Notes under the pieces: model-generated | Databases searched by the model: none | What the model was told of the DNA's origin: nothing | Seen by the model: only the letters and a program-made list of their open reading frames with translations | Translations under genes and position numbers: made by a program | Origin: Actinobacillus seminis | GTDB lineage: Bacteria; Pseudomonadota; Gammaproteobacteria; Enterobacterales; Pasteurellaceae | Assembly (NCBI RefSeq): GCF_002263215.1 | Contig: NZ_NLFK01000006.1 | Span: 120,859 to 184,858 of the forward strand | Direction: 5' to 3' | DNA: 64,000 nt | Part shown: positions 8,156-17,891 of the stretch, piece after piece | Numbering within the stretch: the first letter of the stretch is position 1 | Layout: every line of letters starts with the position of its first letter

Positions 8156-9421
8156 ATGAGTGAAACAAATAAACAGGAAGAGTCAACTTGGTCATCTAAG
8201 TTGGAGGCATTAGGTCCCGGTATTTTGATGGCGTCGGCGGCGGTTGGCGGCTCGCATATTATCGCATCCACCCAAGCCGGCGCGATTTATGGCTGGCAAT
8301 TGGCGATTATTATCATCCTTGCCAATTTATTTAAATATCCTTTTTTCCGCTTCGGCGCGCAATATACATTGGATAGTGGCAATACGTTGCTCGAAGGTTA
8401 TTTACAAAAAGGGCGTATTTATCTTTGGATTTTCTTCTTGTTAAATGTATTTGCTACCATCATCAATACCGCAGCAGTCGGTTTGTTATGCGCGGCAATT
8501 TTAACATTTGTGCTGCCGTTTCCAGTACCGGTTCCAACCTTAAGTTTGATCGTTATCGGCGGTAGTGCATTGATTTTATTATTAGGGAAATACCGTATTT
8601 TAGACGGATTATCCAAATTGATCATGATCGCCTTAACGGTTACTACCGTTGTCGCTGTCGTCATTGCCTTAATTCGTAATGGGGTTCAAGGGGTCGCCGC
8701 GGCAGATTATATTAGCCCGTCACCTTGGGAATTAAGCGCACTTGCTTTTATCGTGGCGTTAATGGGCTGGATGCCGGCACCGATTGAAATTTCTGCGATT
8801 AACTCCATGTGGGTGGTGGCAAAACGTCGTTTAACTAAAGTCTCATACCGAGACGGAATTTTTGATTTTAATGTTGGCTTTATTGGTACTGCAATTTTAG
8901 CGGTTATTTTCTTAGCATTGGGCGCCTTAGTACAATTTGGTTCCGGCGAACCGGTGGAAATGGTCGGAGGCAAATACATTGCCCAGTTAATCAATATGTA
9001 CGCTTCCACGATCGGGGATTGGGCACGCGGATTAATTGCGTTTATTGCATTTATGTGTATGTTCGGTACCACGTTAACGGTTCTTGACGGCTATTCCCGT
9101 ACCAACGTTGAAAGCCTACGTTTATTATTAAAAAAACAAGAAAGCAGCCCGCGTACCTTAAATCTTGCGATTTTACTGGCTGCCATTTCCGGTCTTGCTG
9201 TGGTGTTTTATTTTAATAATGCTGTCGGACCAATGCTTAAATTTGCCATGATTGCCTCTTTTGTTTCCACGCCGGTATTTGCTTGGTTAAATTTATCTTT
9301 GGTGTTAAAAGGCGAACATCGGGTTAAAGGCGGGCTACTTTGGTTATCCATTATCGGATTAATTTATTTAACCGGCTTTACGTTATTATTTATCGCTGAT
9401 CAATTTGGTTGGTTACGTTAA
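8156..9421 (+). CDS. Nramp-family-like metal ion transporter, divergent subgroup
   Basis: 421-residue inner-membrane protein with about 11 hydrophobic segments and the Nramp start LGPGILMASAAVGGSH, followed by ASTQAGAIYGWQL. In canonical Nramp/MntH the first helix carries DPGN; here that place reads VGGSH, so the metal-binding Asp and Asn are absent. The sixth-helix region reads MGWMPAPIEIS, where MntH has a Met-Pro-His. Substrate is therefore uncertain: it need not be Mn or Fe, and could be another cation or a different solute. Single gene with its own terminator. Confidence 0.8.
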   Translation: MSETNKQEESTWSSKLEALGPGILMASAAVGGSHIIASTQAGAIYGWQLAIIIILANLFKYPFFRFGAQYTLDSGNTLLEGYLQKGRIYLWIFFLLNVFATIINTAAVGLLCAAILTFVLPFPVPVPTLSLIVIGGSALILLLGKYRILDGLSKLIMIALTVTTVVAVVIALIRNGVQGVAAADYISPSPWELSALAFIVALMGWMPAPIEISAINSMWVVAKRRLTKVSYRDGIFDFNVGFIGTAILAVIFLALGALVQFGSGEPVEMVGGKYIAQLINMYASTIGDWARGLIAFIAFMCMFGTTLTVLDGYSRTNVESLRLLLKKQESSPRTLNLAILLAAISGLAVVFYFNNAVGPMLKFAMIASFVSTPVFAWLNLSLVLKGEHRVKGGLLWLSIIGLIYLTGFTLLFIADQFGWLR

Positions 9422-9446
9422 ACTGAGCATATAAAAACTACATAAA

Positions 9447-9492
9447 AAAGACCGCACTTTTGAGATTTGATTTCCAAAGTGCGGTTTATTTT
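9447..9492 (+). terminator. Terminator made of an inverted uptake-signal pair
   Basis: ACCGCACTTT (9451-9460) pairs with AAAGTGCGGT (9476-9485), followed by TTATTTTT, with A6 on the other side. It lies after the Nramp-like gene and could act in both directions towards the convergent prlC. Confidence 0.85.
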
Positions 9493-9500
9493 TACGAGGT

Positions 9501-9668
9501 TTATTGGTATGTAGGAAAAATAGACTTAAAGCCTTGTAGTGTAAGGTTACAAGTAACACCTACACTGTAACCGAATCCAATCGCAAATTTCCCCTCAATT
9601 TCTTGCGCATTAACATTTTCAAGAGCATCATTATTGATATCTACATAATGACTGGTAGTCTCTTTCTA
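9501..9668 (-). pseudogene. Short coding remnant, unidentified
   Basis: An open frame of about 55 codons on the minus strand ends with a TAA at 9501 and is bounded upstream by an in-frame TAG with no start codon. The predicted end contains GKFAIGFGYSVGVTCNLTL, which has the alternating pattern of a beta-strand-rich surface or outer-membrane protein. I do not recognise the family. It may be the 3' scrap of a lost gene or chance. Confidence 0.3.
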
Positions 9669-9677
9669 TATGCCTTT

Positions 9678-11717
9678 TTATTGCGTGATGCCTTTGTGTC
9701 GCAATAGGGCATCTAAGGTTGGTTTGCGTCCGCGGAAGCGTTCAAATAGCACCATTGGTTCTTCCGAACCGCCACGGGATAAAATTTCGTTAAGGAAAGA
9801 TTGTCCGGTGGTTGGGTTAAAAATACCTTCTTCTTCAAAACGAGAATAAGCATCCGCAGACAACACTTCTGCCCACAAATAGCTGTAATATCCTGCGGCA
9901 TAGCCGCCGGCGAAAATATGGCTAAAGCTATGTGGTGTTCTTGCCCAATCGGCGCCTTTGATGACCGCCACTTGCGATTTCACTGCGTTGAGTGTATCTA
10001 AAATTTGATTGGTTTTTCCGCTTTGGTAATGGTGATGTAAGCGGAAGTCAAACAACCCAAATTCTAGTTGACGCAACACAAACATTGCCGCTTGGAAATT
10101 TTTGGCTTTTAATAATTGCGTTAATTTTGCTTTTGGCAGCGGTTCTCCGGTTTGGTAATGACCGGAAATAAAGGCTAACGCCTCCTCTTCCCAACACCAA
10201 TTTTCCAAAAATTGACTTGGCAATTCCACCGCATCCCAAGGTACACCGTTAATCCCGGCAACATCAGCGACGTCAATTTGCGTCAGCATATGATGAATTC
10301 CGTGTCCGAATTCATGGAATAACGTGGTAACTTCATCATGAGTAAAGAGTGCGGGTTTATCGCCTACCGGTGCATTAAAGTTACAGGTTAAATACGCCAC
10401 CGGTTTTTGTACGCTTCCGTTGGCATGGCGTTGGCGCCCGATAAAGTCGTCCATCCATGCGCCGCCACGTTTATGTTCTCGGGCGTATAAATCCAAATAG
10501 AAACTGCCGCGCACTTGGTCATTTTGATCAATTAAATCAAAGAAACGCACGTCTTTGTGCCACGTATCCACATCAAAACGTTCACTGACGCGAATGTTAA
10601 ATAAGCGTTTAATTAGCTCAAATAAACCGGAAAGGACGCGATCTTCAGGGAAATAAGGGCGAAGCTCTTCATCATTAATGGCATATAAGTGTTGTTTTTG
10701 TTTTTCGCTATAAAACGTAATGTCCCAAGGTTCAAGTGCGGTCAAATTAAACTGCGTTTTGCAAAATTCGCGTAATTCAGCTAATTCTTGTTCACCTTGC
10801 GCTTTGGAGCGTAGCGCTAAATTTTCAAGAAAATCTAATACTTGTTGCGGATTTTCCGCCATTTTAGTCGCAAGTGAAAGTTCAGTATAGGTATTGAAAT
10901 CTAACAATTTTGCCAATTCAACGCGCAATTGCAAAATTTCTTCCATGATTGCCGAATTGTCCCATTTCCCTGCGTTGGGACCTTGGTCGGAGGCGCGAGT
11001 TGCAAAAGCGCGGTACATTTCTTCGCGCAATTCGCGGTTTTCACAATAGGTCATCACCGGCAAATAACTTGGGAATTCCAGCGTAAAACGATAGCCACTT
11101 AATCCTTTGCTTTCGGCGGACTGTTTTGCCGCTTGTAAGGCACTTTCCGGCAAGCCTTGTAATAGGCTTTCATCTTCAATGATTTTGTCCCAACCCATGG
11201 AGGCATCCAGTACATTATTGCTAAATTGCGAATTAAGTTCAGATAAACGAGAGACAATTTCGCCATAACGATGTTGTTTTTCTGGCGGCAAGGAAATACC
11301 GGATAATTTAAAATCGCGTAGTGCATGGTCGATCGCAGTTTTTTGTGCCACGCTGTAATTTGCAAATTCTGCGCTGTTTTTTAACTGTGTATAAGCGTTG
11401 TACAACCCTTCATGTTGCCCGATCCACGTGCTGTATTCGGAAAGTAGCGGTAAGCAGGCTTGGTAGGCTTCACGCAGTTGTGGAGAATTTTTGACCGAAT
11501 TTAGATGGCTGACCGGTGACCAAGCGCGGTGTAAACGATCGTCGATTTCATTGAGTGGCTGAATAAAATTTTCCCAGCTAAGTTGTGGTTGTTTCACCAA
11601 CTGTTCGACAGTTTCGCGACTTTGTTGAAGTAATTGTTCAATTGCCGGTTGAATATGTTCCGGCTGAATTTCAGAAAAACGAGGCAGATCATGGGCTGCA
11701 AGTAATGGATTAGTCAT
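9678..11717 (-). CDS. prlC: Oligopeptidase A (M3 metallopeptidase)
   Basis: 679-residue cytoplasmic zinc peptidase (E. coli OpdA 680) that degrades oligopeptides and cleaved signal peptides. The M3 zinc motif HEFGH is at residues 468-472, within LFHEFGHGIHHML. The N-terminal helical part, with PLLAAHDLPRFSEIQPEHI, is typical of PrlC. Complete and monocistronic; a start with RBS-like AAGGAA lies just before the ATG. Confidence 0.96.
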   Translation of the reverse strand: MTNPLLAAHDLPRFSEIQPEHIQPAIEQLLQQSRETVEQLVKQPQLSWENFIQPLNEIDDRLHRAWSPVSHLNSVKNSPQLREAYQACLPLLSEYSTWIGQHEGLYNAYTQLKNSAEFANYSVAQKTAIDHALRDFKLSGISLPPEKQHRYGEIVSRLSELNSQFSNNVLDASMGWDKIIEDESLLQGLPESALQAAKQSAESKGLSGYRFTLEFPSYLPVMTYCENRELREEMYRAFATRASDQGPNAGKWDNSAIMEEILQLRVELAKLLDFNTYTELSLATKMAENPQQVLDFLENLALRSKAQGEQELAELREFCKTQFNLTALEPWDITFYSEKQKQHLYAINDEELRPYFPEDRVLSGLFELIKRLFNIRVSERFDVDTWHKDVRFFDLIDQNDQVRGSFYLDLYAREHKRGGAWMDDFIGRQRHANGSVQKPVAYLTCNFNAPVGDKPALFTHDEVTTLFHEFGHGIHHMLTQIDVADVAGINGVPWDAVELPSQFLENWCWEEEALAFISGHYQTGEPLPKAKLTQLLKAKNFQAAMFVLRQLEFGLFDFRLHHHYQSGKTNQILDTLNAVKSQVAVIKGADWARTPHSFSHIFAGGYAAGYYSYLWAEVLSADAYSRFEEEGIFNPTTGQSFLNEILSRGGSEEPMVLFERFRGRKPTLDALLRHKGITQ

Positions 11718-11842
11718 AAAAATTCCTTATTATTTTCAATGAATTTAATGCTAATAACATGGGGGTAGTAAGGTAAAAATCAAGTTGCAAAAGGTAAAAA
11801 AATCTGCATAATCGGCAAAGAGATTGCATTTTGAGGAATAGG

Positions 11843-12205
11843 ATGAAAGCGATTTATCTTTTATTAGGCGGTATTTTTCTGGTTATTGGCGTGATTGGAA
11901 CTGTTATGCCGGGCATTCCCGGCGTACCTTTTTTGTTACTGACATTGGTTTGTTTCAGCAAAGGCTCCGAGCGATTACATCAATGGTTTATTCAGACCGC
12001 GTTGTATCACAAGCATTTAAAATCTTTTCACCAACAGCGCGCGTTAAGTAAAAAATCGAAAATCTGGATTTTATCGTGTTCCACCTTGATGTTAGGGATC
12101 GGTTTTTATTTCACCCCTAGTCTTATCGGACGCAGTATTATTTTAGTGGTGTTATTAATTAAATATTTCTCTTTTTTCTTTTGGATTAAAACGATTCCGG
12201 AATAA
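11843..12205 (+). CDS. YbaN-family inner-membrane protein (DUF454)
   Basis: 120 residues, with an N-terminal membrane hairpin containing GTVMPGIPGVPFLLLTL and two C-terminal hydrophobic segments, the layout of YbaN/DUF454 proteins, whose function is unknown. I chose the ATG at 11843, preceded by GAGG at a 6-nt spacing, over the in-frame TTG at 11831 that overlaps this ribosome-binding site. In the DUF454 family GTxxPxxPTxPFLL is the conserved segment. Confidence 0.85.
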   Translation: MKAIYLLLGGIFLVIGVIGTVMPGIPGVPFLLLTLVCFSKGSERLHQWFIQTALYHKHLKSFHQQRALSKKSKIWILSCSTLMLGIGFYFTPSLIGRSIILVVLLIKYFSFFFWIKTIPE

Positions 12206-12266
12206 GTTGCTATTCGTTTCGGCTGTTTTTTATAATGCCAAGCCGGTTATTGAATGAGTTGATGAT

Positions 12267-13826
12267 ATGTTTAAACTAAATGGGTTTTCTCGTGCAATAA
12301 GAAAAAGTGCGGTCATTTTGGGCTACGTTTTGTTGTTGTCTTGCGATAATCCAACGCCACCGCCCGCAACCGTTGCGCAAAAAGAAACGCCGATAGCACC
12401 GGAGATGACGGAAATTCTACCGCAACCCGGCGTATTAACCCGCGGAATATACAGCAATTTTCAATTTGATCCTCATCATTTAGAAAATGATCAACAACAA
12501 GCCTTGTTGCACGATATATTTGAAGGTTTGGTTATCTATGATCCGCAAGGCAAGCTTTTTCTTGGCGTAGCGGAGCATTGGGAAACCGGCGATAATAAAA
12601 ATTGGGTGTTTATTTTGCGTGAAGATGCTAAATGGTCCAATGGCGATCCTTTAACTGCGGCGGATTTTGTGCGTAGCTGGCGCGAGTTAGCCACCTCGCA
12701 AAGCCCGTTGAAAACCTACTTGGCATTTTTAAATTTAAAAAATGCTAATGAGGTGATGATGGGCAAAATGCCGGTGGAAAAATTAGGCATTGAAGCACTG
12801 GATGAGCGCATTTTGCGCATTATGCTGGATAAAAAAACGCCATATTTACCGGCGATGCTGGCGCATTCCGTATTGCTGCCGAGTCATCCGGCTTCTGATC
12901 CGAAAAAAATTATTGGCAATGGCGCCTATCAATTTACCGAACAACAAGGCGATACTGTTATTTTGACACGTAACCCTTATTATTGGGGTAATGCAAATGT
13001 CTATTTTGAGCAAGTTAATTATCGCAAAGTCACCTCGGGTGAAAGTGAAAATAACCTTGATTTAATTGAAAACGTACAAAATATCACACCGGAAACGATG
13101 TTTTTACCGAAATTATGTAGTTATTTTTATGAATTTAATTTTGCGGATCCAATGTTGGCAAAAAATGAGGTACGCAAGGCGTTGCGAGCCATGCTTTCTG
13201 TGCGAAATTTGGTGCCGCAGGATGGGCAACGTATGAAGGCTTCCGTCAGCTTTTTGCCACAATCCATGCAATCGGAGCAAGAGGGCAACTGGGAGCCGAT
13301 TTTAGTAGAAAATTTATTGCAAGCAGAGGGGATTAACGATAAATTCCCGTTGCAATTAACGTTAACCTTTGATCAAGACCGTTTTCACCCGCAAATTGCC
13401 CAACGTCTCATTCAAGCTTGGTCACAATCGGATATGATCCGCATTCACGCCGATCCGGTTTCTTGGCAAACTTTATTAGAAAAACGAGCCGGAGGTGATT
13501 TTCAAATTATCCGTTCCGGCTGGTGTGCGGATTACAATGATTTGTCAGCATTTTTGATTAATTTTCATTCTAAAAGCCCCGATAATAAAAGCGGCTATGC
13601 TAATTCGGAAGTAGATCGATTATTAGAGGAAAGCACGGAAAAAATCTCTACTCAAGAACGCGGAGCCATTTATAACCAAATTGTGCAATTATTGCAAAAC
13701 GATAACGTTGTGTTGCCGATTTTCCAATATCGTACTCCGATTTCCGTCAACCCCGATTTACTTGGCATTGACACCAACAATCCGACCGGCATAATTTACA
13801 GTAAGGATTTGCGTCGCGCAAACTAA
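12267..13826 (+). CDS. OppA-like peptide-binding lipoprotein (SBP family 5)
   Basis: 519-residue solute-binding protein of the oligopeptide/dipeptide family. The N-terminus has a hydrophobic stretch and lipobox LLLSC, so it should be a lipoprotein rather than a free periplasmic protein. Family features: WVFILREDAKWSNGDPLTAADF (about residues 112-133), GNGAYQF and RNPYYWGN. No permease or ATPase genes adjoin it, so it either borrows another transporter or has a different job. An uptake signal lies inside its first codons (12304). Confidence 0.85.
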   Translation: MFKLNGFSRAIRKSAVILGYVLLLSCDNPTPPPATVAQKETPIAPEMTEILPQPGVLTRGIYSNFQFDPHHLENDQQQALLHDIFEGLVIYDPQGKLFLGVAEHWETGDNKNWVFILREDAKWSNGDPLTAADFVRSWRELATSQSPLKTYLAFLNLKNANEVMMGKMPVEKLGIEALDERILRIMLDKKTPYLPAMLAHSVLLPSHPASDPKKIIGNGAYQFTEQQGDTVILTRNPYYWGNANVYFEQVNYRKVTSGESENNLDLIENVQNITPETMFLPKLCSYFYEFNFADPMLAKNEVRKALRAMLSVRNLVPQDGQRMKASVSFLPQSMQSEQEGNWEPILVENLLQAEGINDKFPLQLTLTFDQDRFHPQIAQRLIQAWSQSDMIRIHADPVSWQTLLEKRAGGDFQIIRSGWCADYNDLSAFLINFHSKSPDNKSGYANSEVDRLLEESTEKISTQERGAIYNQIVQLLQNDNVVLPIFQYRTPISVNPDLLGIDTNNPTGIIYSKDLRRAN

Positions 13827-13839
13827 AAAATTAGAGTTC

Positions 13840-14357
13840 ATCTACTACAGCCCTTGAGAAATTAGCGAAACAATATGGTTTAATGCACGAGATGTGACGA
13901 AGCAACGTGAAAATTCAATGTCTTGCATGGTGTTCCAACTTGTCCGTTGGCAATGGTTGAAGCGGAACGGGTGTTGCCGGATTTTATTAGTGAATTGGGT
14001 AACGTCATGGCGAAACATCAGCTTGGCGAAGTATGTATTATTATGCGAATTACCGGTTGTCCGAACGGTTGCGGACGCGCCATGCTGGTGGAAATCGGTT
14101 TAGTTGGTAAAGCGGTCGGGCGTTATAATTTGTATATCGGTAGCGATCGTACGGGATTGCATATTCCGCGTCTGTATAAGGAAAATATCACCCTTGAGCA
14201 GATTATTCAGGACAGGAATTGGATGCACCGGTTGGTTTATGTTTAAAAGGGCGGTCAAAAAATGAAGCGTTTGGTGATTTTGAGATCCGTAAATGCATTA
14301 TCAAACCGGTCGTTAATGCTGCGGTGGATTTCTGGGCTACTGGCACTTCTTGTGATT
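13840..14357 (+). pseudogene. cysI: Remnant of cysI, sulfite reductase haemoprotein subunit
   Basis: Only about the last 170 codons of a roughly 580-codon gene remain, in several frames. Recognisable pieces are LEKLAKQYGLMH, then CMVF, then (after a lost base near 13935) [27 protein letters not shown] and [12 protein letters not shown], then in another frame FGDFEIRKCIIKPVV ending with a TAA at 14357. The retained cysteines are those of the siroheme/[4Fe-4S] site. Clearly non-functional; loss of assimilatory sulfite reduction is plausible for a host-associated organism. Confidence 0.9.
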
Positions 14358-14412
14358 AAGTAGATAAGCTTTTTATTTCTTCTATCAAAGATCATACTTT
14401 AAATAGTTTCAA

Positions 14413-14433
14413 ATACCGCTTGAAGGGCGGTAT
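14413..14433 (+). terminator. Hairpin after cysI remnant
   Basis: Perfect 7-bp stem ATACCGC/GCGGTAT with loop TTGAAGG. There is no immediate T run (TTTTTTT comes 18 nt later), so terminator function is uncertain. Confidence 0.35.
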
Positions 14434-14588
14434 CTATTCGCTTGATTTAATTTTTTTATTAAGATTAAACCAATTAATAGATTAATTATCCGCATAATAA
14501 TCAACATTTTCTCTTGTAAATAATTCCTTTTTTAATTTCAAATATATTTGATTGATAAAAATCATTTTGATCATTTTGGATTAATGAG

Positions 14589-14604
14589 TGTGATTTTGAT
14601 CACA
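14589..14604 (+). promoter_or_regulatory. Perfect CRP site upstream of pdxA2
   Basis: TGTGA-TTTTGA-TCACA, an exact match to both CRP half-sites. A weaker second match, AGTGA-TCTCAG-TTACA, starts 25 bp downstream. Position 262 bp before pdxA2 fits cAMP-dependent control of a carbohydrate-catabolic operon. Confidence 0.75.
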
Positions 14605-14658
14605 GTATCTTTTAGTGATCTCAGTTACACTTAGTGTCAGCATAAGATAAGAAATATC

Positions 14659-14688
14659 GGATAAAATAGGCTAAAATAGGATAAGGTG
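14659..14688 (+). repeat. 10-bp direct repeats, possible regulator operator
   Basis: GGATAAAATA, GGCTAAAATA and GGATAAGGTG follow one another head to tail at exactly 10-bp steps, so they face the same side of the helix. They lie between the CRP site and pdxA2 and could bind the DeoR-family regulator encoded at the end of the locus. Confidence 0.4.
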
Positions 14689-14865
14689 CTTTATTCTATC
14701 TATTTCTGTTATTTTAATATAGGTAACATTATAGGTTTTTAACCGGCTTTGTTTTTTATATTTTTGATTGAAATAAATCAATTGAAGGGTGGTTAAAGCA
14801 AAGTGTGTTATTGAAATATGTCGGAGTTGATGAAATTTAGTCAGTGATTAATTAAGGAGGGGAAG

Positions 14866-15753
14866 ATGAAACATGTGTTGGGTATAACAATGGGAGATGC
14901 TGCCGGGATTGGTGCGGAAGTGATTGTTAAGGTGTTGGGAGAACCACGGATTTATGATTTGGCAAATCCGATTATAGTTGGTGATAAAAAGATAATACAG
15001 CGGGCATTGGAAATTGTGAAATCCGATTTACAAATACGAACTGTCGCTGAGGTGGATAATTTACGAAGTGAATTTGGGTATATTGATGTTATTGATTTAG
15101 ATAACCCCTTCCCGTGGATCTACCGTTTGCACAAGTAGATGGTCGAGCGGGGAAAGCAGCATATGAGTATATTGAAAGTGCGGTCAAATTAGCACTAAAA
15201 AATAAAATTCATGCCATTGTGACGGTGCCACTCAATAAAGAAGCATTGCATGCCGGAGGCAAAAATTTTCCGGGGCATACAGCAATTCTTGCTTACCTTA
15301 GCCAAACTGAAGATTTTTCTATGATGTTAATTTCTGAAACGTTAAACGTTATTCACGTGACAACACATGTTTCAATGCATCAGGCTTGTGATTTGATTAA
15401 AAAAGAGCGGGTATTGACAGTCATTAGGCAGGCAAAAGAATACAGTAAAATGCTTAATTTTACTCATCCTCGTATTGCTGTTGCGGGGCTTAATCCGCAC
15501 GCGGGGGAAAGCGGTTAATTTGAATGAATTCGATATTGTCGTAGTGATGTACCATTATCAAGGGCATATTCCGATTAAGTTATTAGGTTTTGATTCCGGT
15601 GTAAATGTCACGGTAGGTTTACCGTTTATTCGCACTTCAGTAGATCACGGTACTGCATTTCCTATTGCCGGAAAGGGAATTGCAGACAGTCGTAGTATGA
15701 CTGCATCGCTTTATTTAGCTGCCAAAATGGCGAATGTAAAATATGCAAAATAA
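14866..15753 (+). pseudogene. pdxA2: PdxA2-type 4-phospho-acid-sugar dehydrogenase, broken
   Basis: PdxA-family dehydrogenase; the PdxA2 branch oxidises and decarboxylates D-threonate/D-erythronate 4-phosphate. Start MKHVLGITMGDAAGIG, with GGAGG before the ATG. One base is missing in a C run near 15107 (frame resumes as PVDLPFAQVDG). After NPHAGES (about 15514) roughly 30-35 codons are missing and the frame changes, resuming before [13 protein letters not shown]. The metal-ligand histidines in GHTAIL, NPHAGE and SVDHGTA are still visible, but the product cannot be made whole. The context (KdgT-like permease, DUF1537 kinase, DeoR regulator) points to PdxA2 rather than the vitamin B6 enzyme PdxA. 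Confidence 0.88.
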
Positions 15754-15763
15754 GGAGAAGCGC

Positions 15764-16750
15764 ATGGCTACTAATCAATGGAAACATATTGAGAAAACGA
15801 TTATTCCTTTGTATGACGGGATGAGTAAAATTCCTGGCGGAGCAATGGTTATTCCGCTAATTTTAGGTTCAATTATTGGTACTTTTTTTCCTGAGTTTCT
15901 TGGGATTGGTTCGTTTACTACAGCACTCTTTAAATCATCGGCAACACCGCTGATCGCGTTGTTGATTTTTTCAACAGGAATGCAAATTACATTACGTAGC
16001 TCAGGTCCGGTATTAATCTATACTGGAGTTATTTTATTATGTAAAACAATTATACCCGCGGCATTAGTAATCATATTAGGGCAATTTATTGGAAATGCAG
16101 GTGTGATGGGGGTATCGTTATTGGCGATATTAACTGTTGTTGCAAATTCAAATGGAGGAATTTGGTTGGCTTTTACCGGGAAATACGGTGATTATCGTGA
16201 TCAAGGTGCTTATGTTGCATCTGCAGTAAATGATGGACCTTTCTTTGTTTTATTATTTTTAGGGGTGTCTGGTTTGGCGGATATACCGTTATCTTTGATG
16301 TTGGCTGCGGTTATTCCTTTGTTGATCGGCATGATGGTAGGTAACTTAGATCCAAAGTGGACAAGTTTAATGAAGCCGACAGGCGCAATTGTTATCCCGT
16401 TCTTTGCTTTTGCGTTGGGAATCGGTATTAATTTACAGGCAATTGTAACCGGCGGTATGACAGGGCTTGTGTTAGGTATTTTATCTTCAGTTTTTACCGG
16501 CTTCCTTACTTTTATCGGATATAAATTCCTATTGAATAGAGGACACCAATCCGGAATAGGTTTTGCGGCGGGCACAACAGCCGGTAATGCGATCATTACG
16601 CCGGAAATTGTTGCACAAGCTGATCCAAGTCTCGCCCCATTTGTTCAAACTGCAACAGCACAAATTGCTGTCGCAGTATTAGTCTCCGCTATTTTAGCGC
16701 CATTACTGGCAGCTTGGGTTTTAAAGCATCAAGGCGGTTTTGTTGAATAG
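15764..16750 (+). CDS. KdgT-family acid-sugar permease
   Basis: 328-residue inner-membrane transporter of the 2-keto-3-deoxygluconate permease family (E. coli KdgT 327). About ten hydrophobic segments; family stretches are KIPGGAMVIPLILGSIIGT (residue about 24), SNGGIWLAFTGKYGD, and FAAGTTAGNAI near the C-terminus. I chose the ATG at 15764, preceded by AAGGAG, not the upstream ATG that overlaps pdxA2. It is the only intact gene of the locus. With pdxA2 and a DUF1537 kinase beside it, the likely substrate is a four-carbon sugar acid such as D-threonate rather than KDG; this is inference. Confidence 0.88.
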   Translation: MATNQWKHIEKTIIPLYDGMSKIPGGAMVIPLILGSIIGTFFPEFLGIGSFTTALFKSSATPLIALLIFSTGMQITLRSSGPVLIYTGVILLCKTIIPAALVIILGQFIGNAGVMGVSLLAILTVVANSNGGIWLAFTGKYGDYRDQGAYVASAVNDGPFFVLLFLGVSGLADIPLSLMLAAVIPLLIGMMVGNLDPKWTSLMKPTGAIVIPFFAFALGIGINLQAIVTGGMTGLVLGILSSVFTGFLTFIGYKFLLNRGHQSGIGFAAGTTAGNAIITPEIVAQADPSLAPFVQTATAQIAVAVLVSAILAPLLAAWVLKHQGGFVE

Positions 16751-17772
16751 CGTAGCAGAGGTAATGAGTATTAAAAAAGGAATTCAGCAGATTTATTTAA
16801 AAATTGATTCAACAATGCGAGGATCCGTACAGCATCAAATTAAAGGGGCATTAACTGCATGGACAACCCGCTATCCTAATGCTAAAGCAATAATTTGTCC
16901 CGCGTATCCCGATATGGGCGGGTAATTAAAAATGGTTGTCTATATGTAAATGACGTTCCTGTTAATCACACCGCTTCCGGAAAAGACGCTATTTGCCCGG
17001 TAACGTCCCCGTTAATAACGGATCTATTACCTGAAGCCATTGTTTTGCCTTGCCTTTCCGTAGAGGAATTAGTAGAAAAAATTTATGCTGTTGAGGCAAA
17101 ACAAATTGTGATAGAAGCGGAAAGTCATTCTGATCTTAGCAGGATTGCTATGGTTATCCATCAATTGGGGAATAAAATTATTCCGGTCGGGTCAGCAGGA
17201 CTTGCTGAAAAATTAAAATTATTACCAAAGCACAAAAAACAGCTAAAGTAAAATTGAAGCGCACTTTAATTGTAGTAACATCGATCCATGAAACCAGTCA
17301 AAATCAGGTTGAGCAATATATTTCTACTTTGGGAGGAAAAGCGATTGTATTCAATCCGTCTCCATCACAGCTTATTAACCGTCGAATTTCTGAATCAGCA
17401 TTAAAACAGCAACTTAAGGCTTTAATTCATACAAGTAAAGAAAATGTCATTATCCGTGCTAATCCGGCTAAGATAATAAATGAGGGAAATAATCTTTATG
17501 ATATTACCAAAAAAATTGCAGATTATTTGGCAGATTTAGGTCAATATGCGTTAGATAATTAAAAATTTGATAGCTTGATTTTATTTGGCGGTGATGGTGC
17601 AGCAGCATTATTGGGTAAACTGGGAATAACCGAGATGCGGATATTATATGCTATAGTACCAGGTGTTCCATTTTGTATCGTTGATGACGGAGCATATTCA
17701 GGAATGAAAGTGATGACAAAATCAGGTGGTTTTGGCGATCTAAATTTGTTAAATGAAATGATGGAAATGTAG
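16751..17772 (+). pseudogene. DUF1537 four-carbon acid-sugar kinase, broken
   Basis: Remnant of an OtnK/DtnK-type kinase, which phosphorylates D-threonate, D-erythronate or related acids. The N-terminal part with the usual DDxTGA motif is missing: homology starts directly after the permease with YLKIDSTMRGS. Frames change near 16922 (AYPDMG to VIKNGCLYVN) and near 17245, and an in-frame TAA follows ALDN at 17560. Later family motifs GSAGLAEKL, LILFGGDGAAALL and MKVMTKSGGFGD are readable. Four independent lesions make this a certain pseudogene. Confidence 0.88.
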
Positions 17773-17795
17773 TGTTTTTTTAAGAAATAAATACT

Positions 17796-17834
17796 AAACC
17801 CTATCGGCAGCTATCAATAGGGTTTAATTTTTTT
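17796..17834 (+). terminator. Terminator of the acid-sugar locus
   Basis: AAACCCTAT (17796-17804) pairs with ATAGGGTTT (17817-17825), followed by AATTTTTTTT. Strong intrinsic terminator after the kinase remnant. Confidence 0.9.
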
Positions 17835-17891
17835 ATAACAGGGATAAAAATCAGGCTATAATAACCTTATTTTCCCTGTTTGAAGATAATT

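Noticed and set aside
12267..13826. Whether this peptide-binding gene belongs to the oligopeptide operon at 31 kb
   Set aside because: It is a lipoprotein with clearly different sequence, 18 kb away, with no permease genes next to it.
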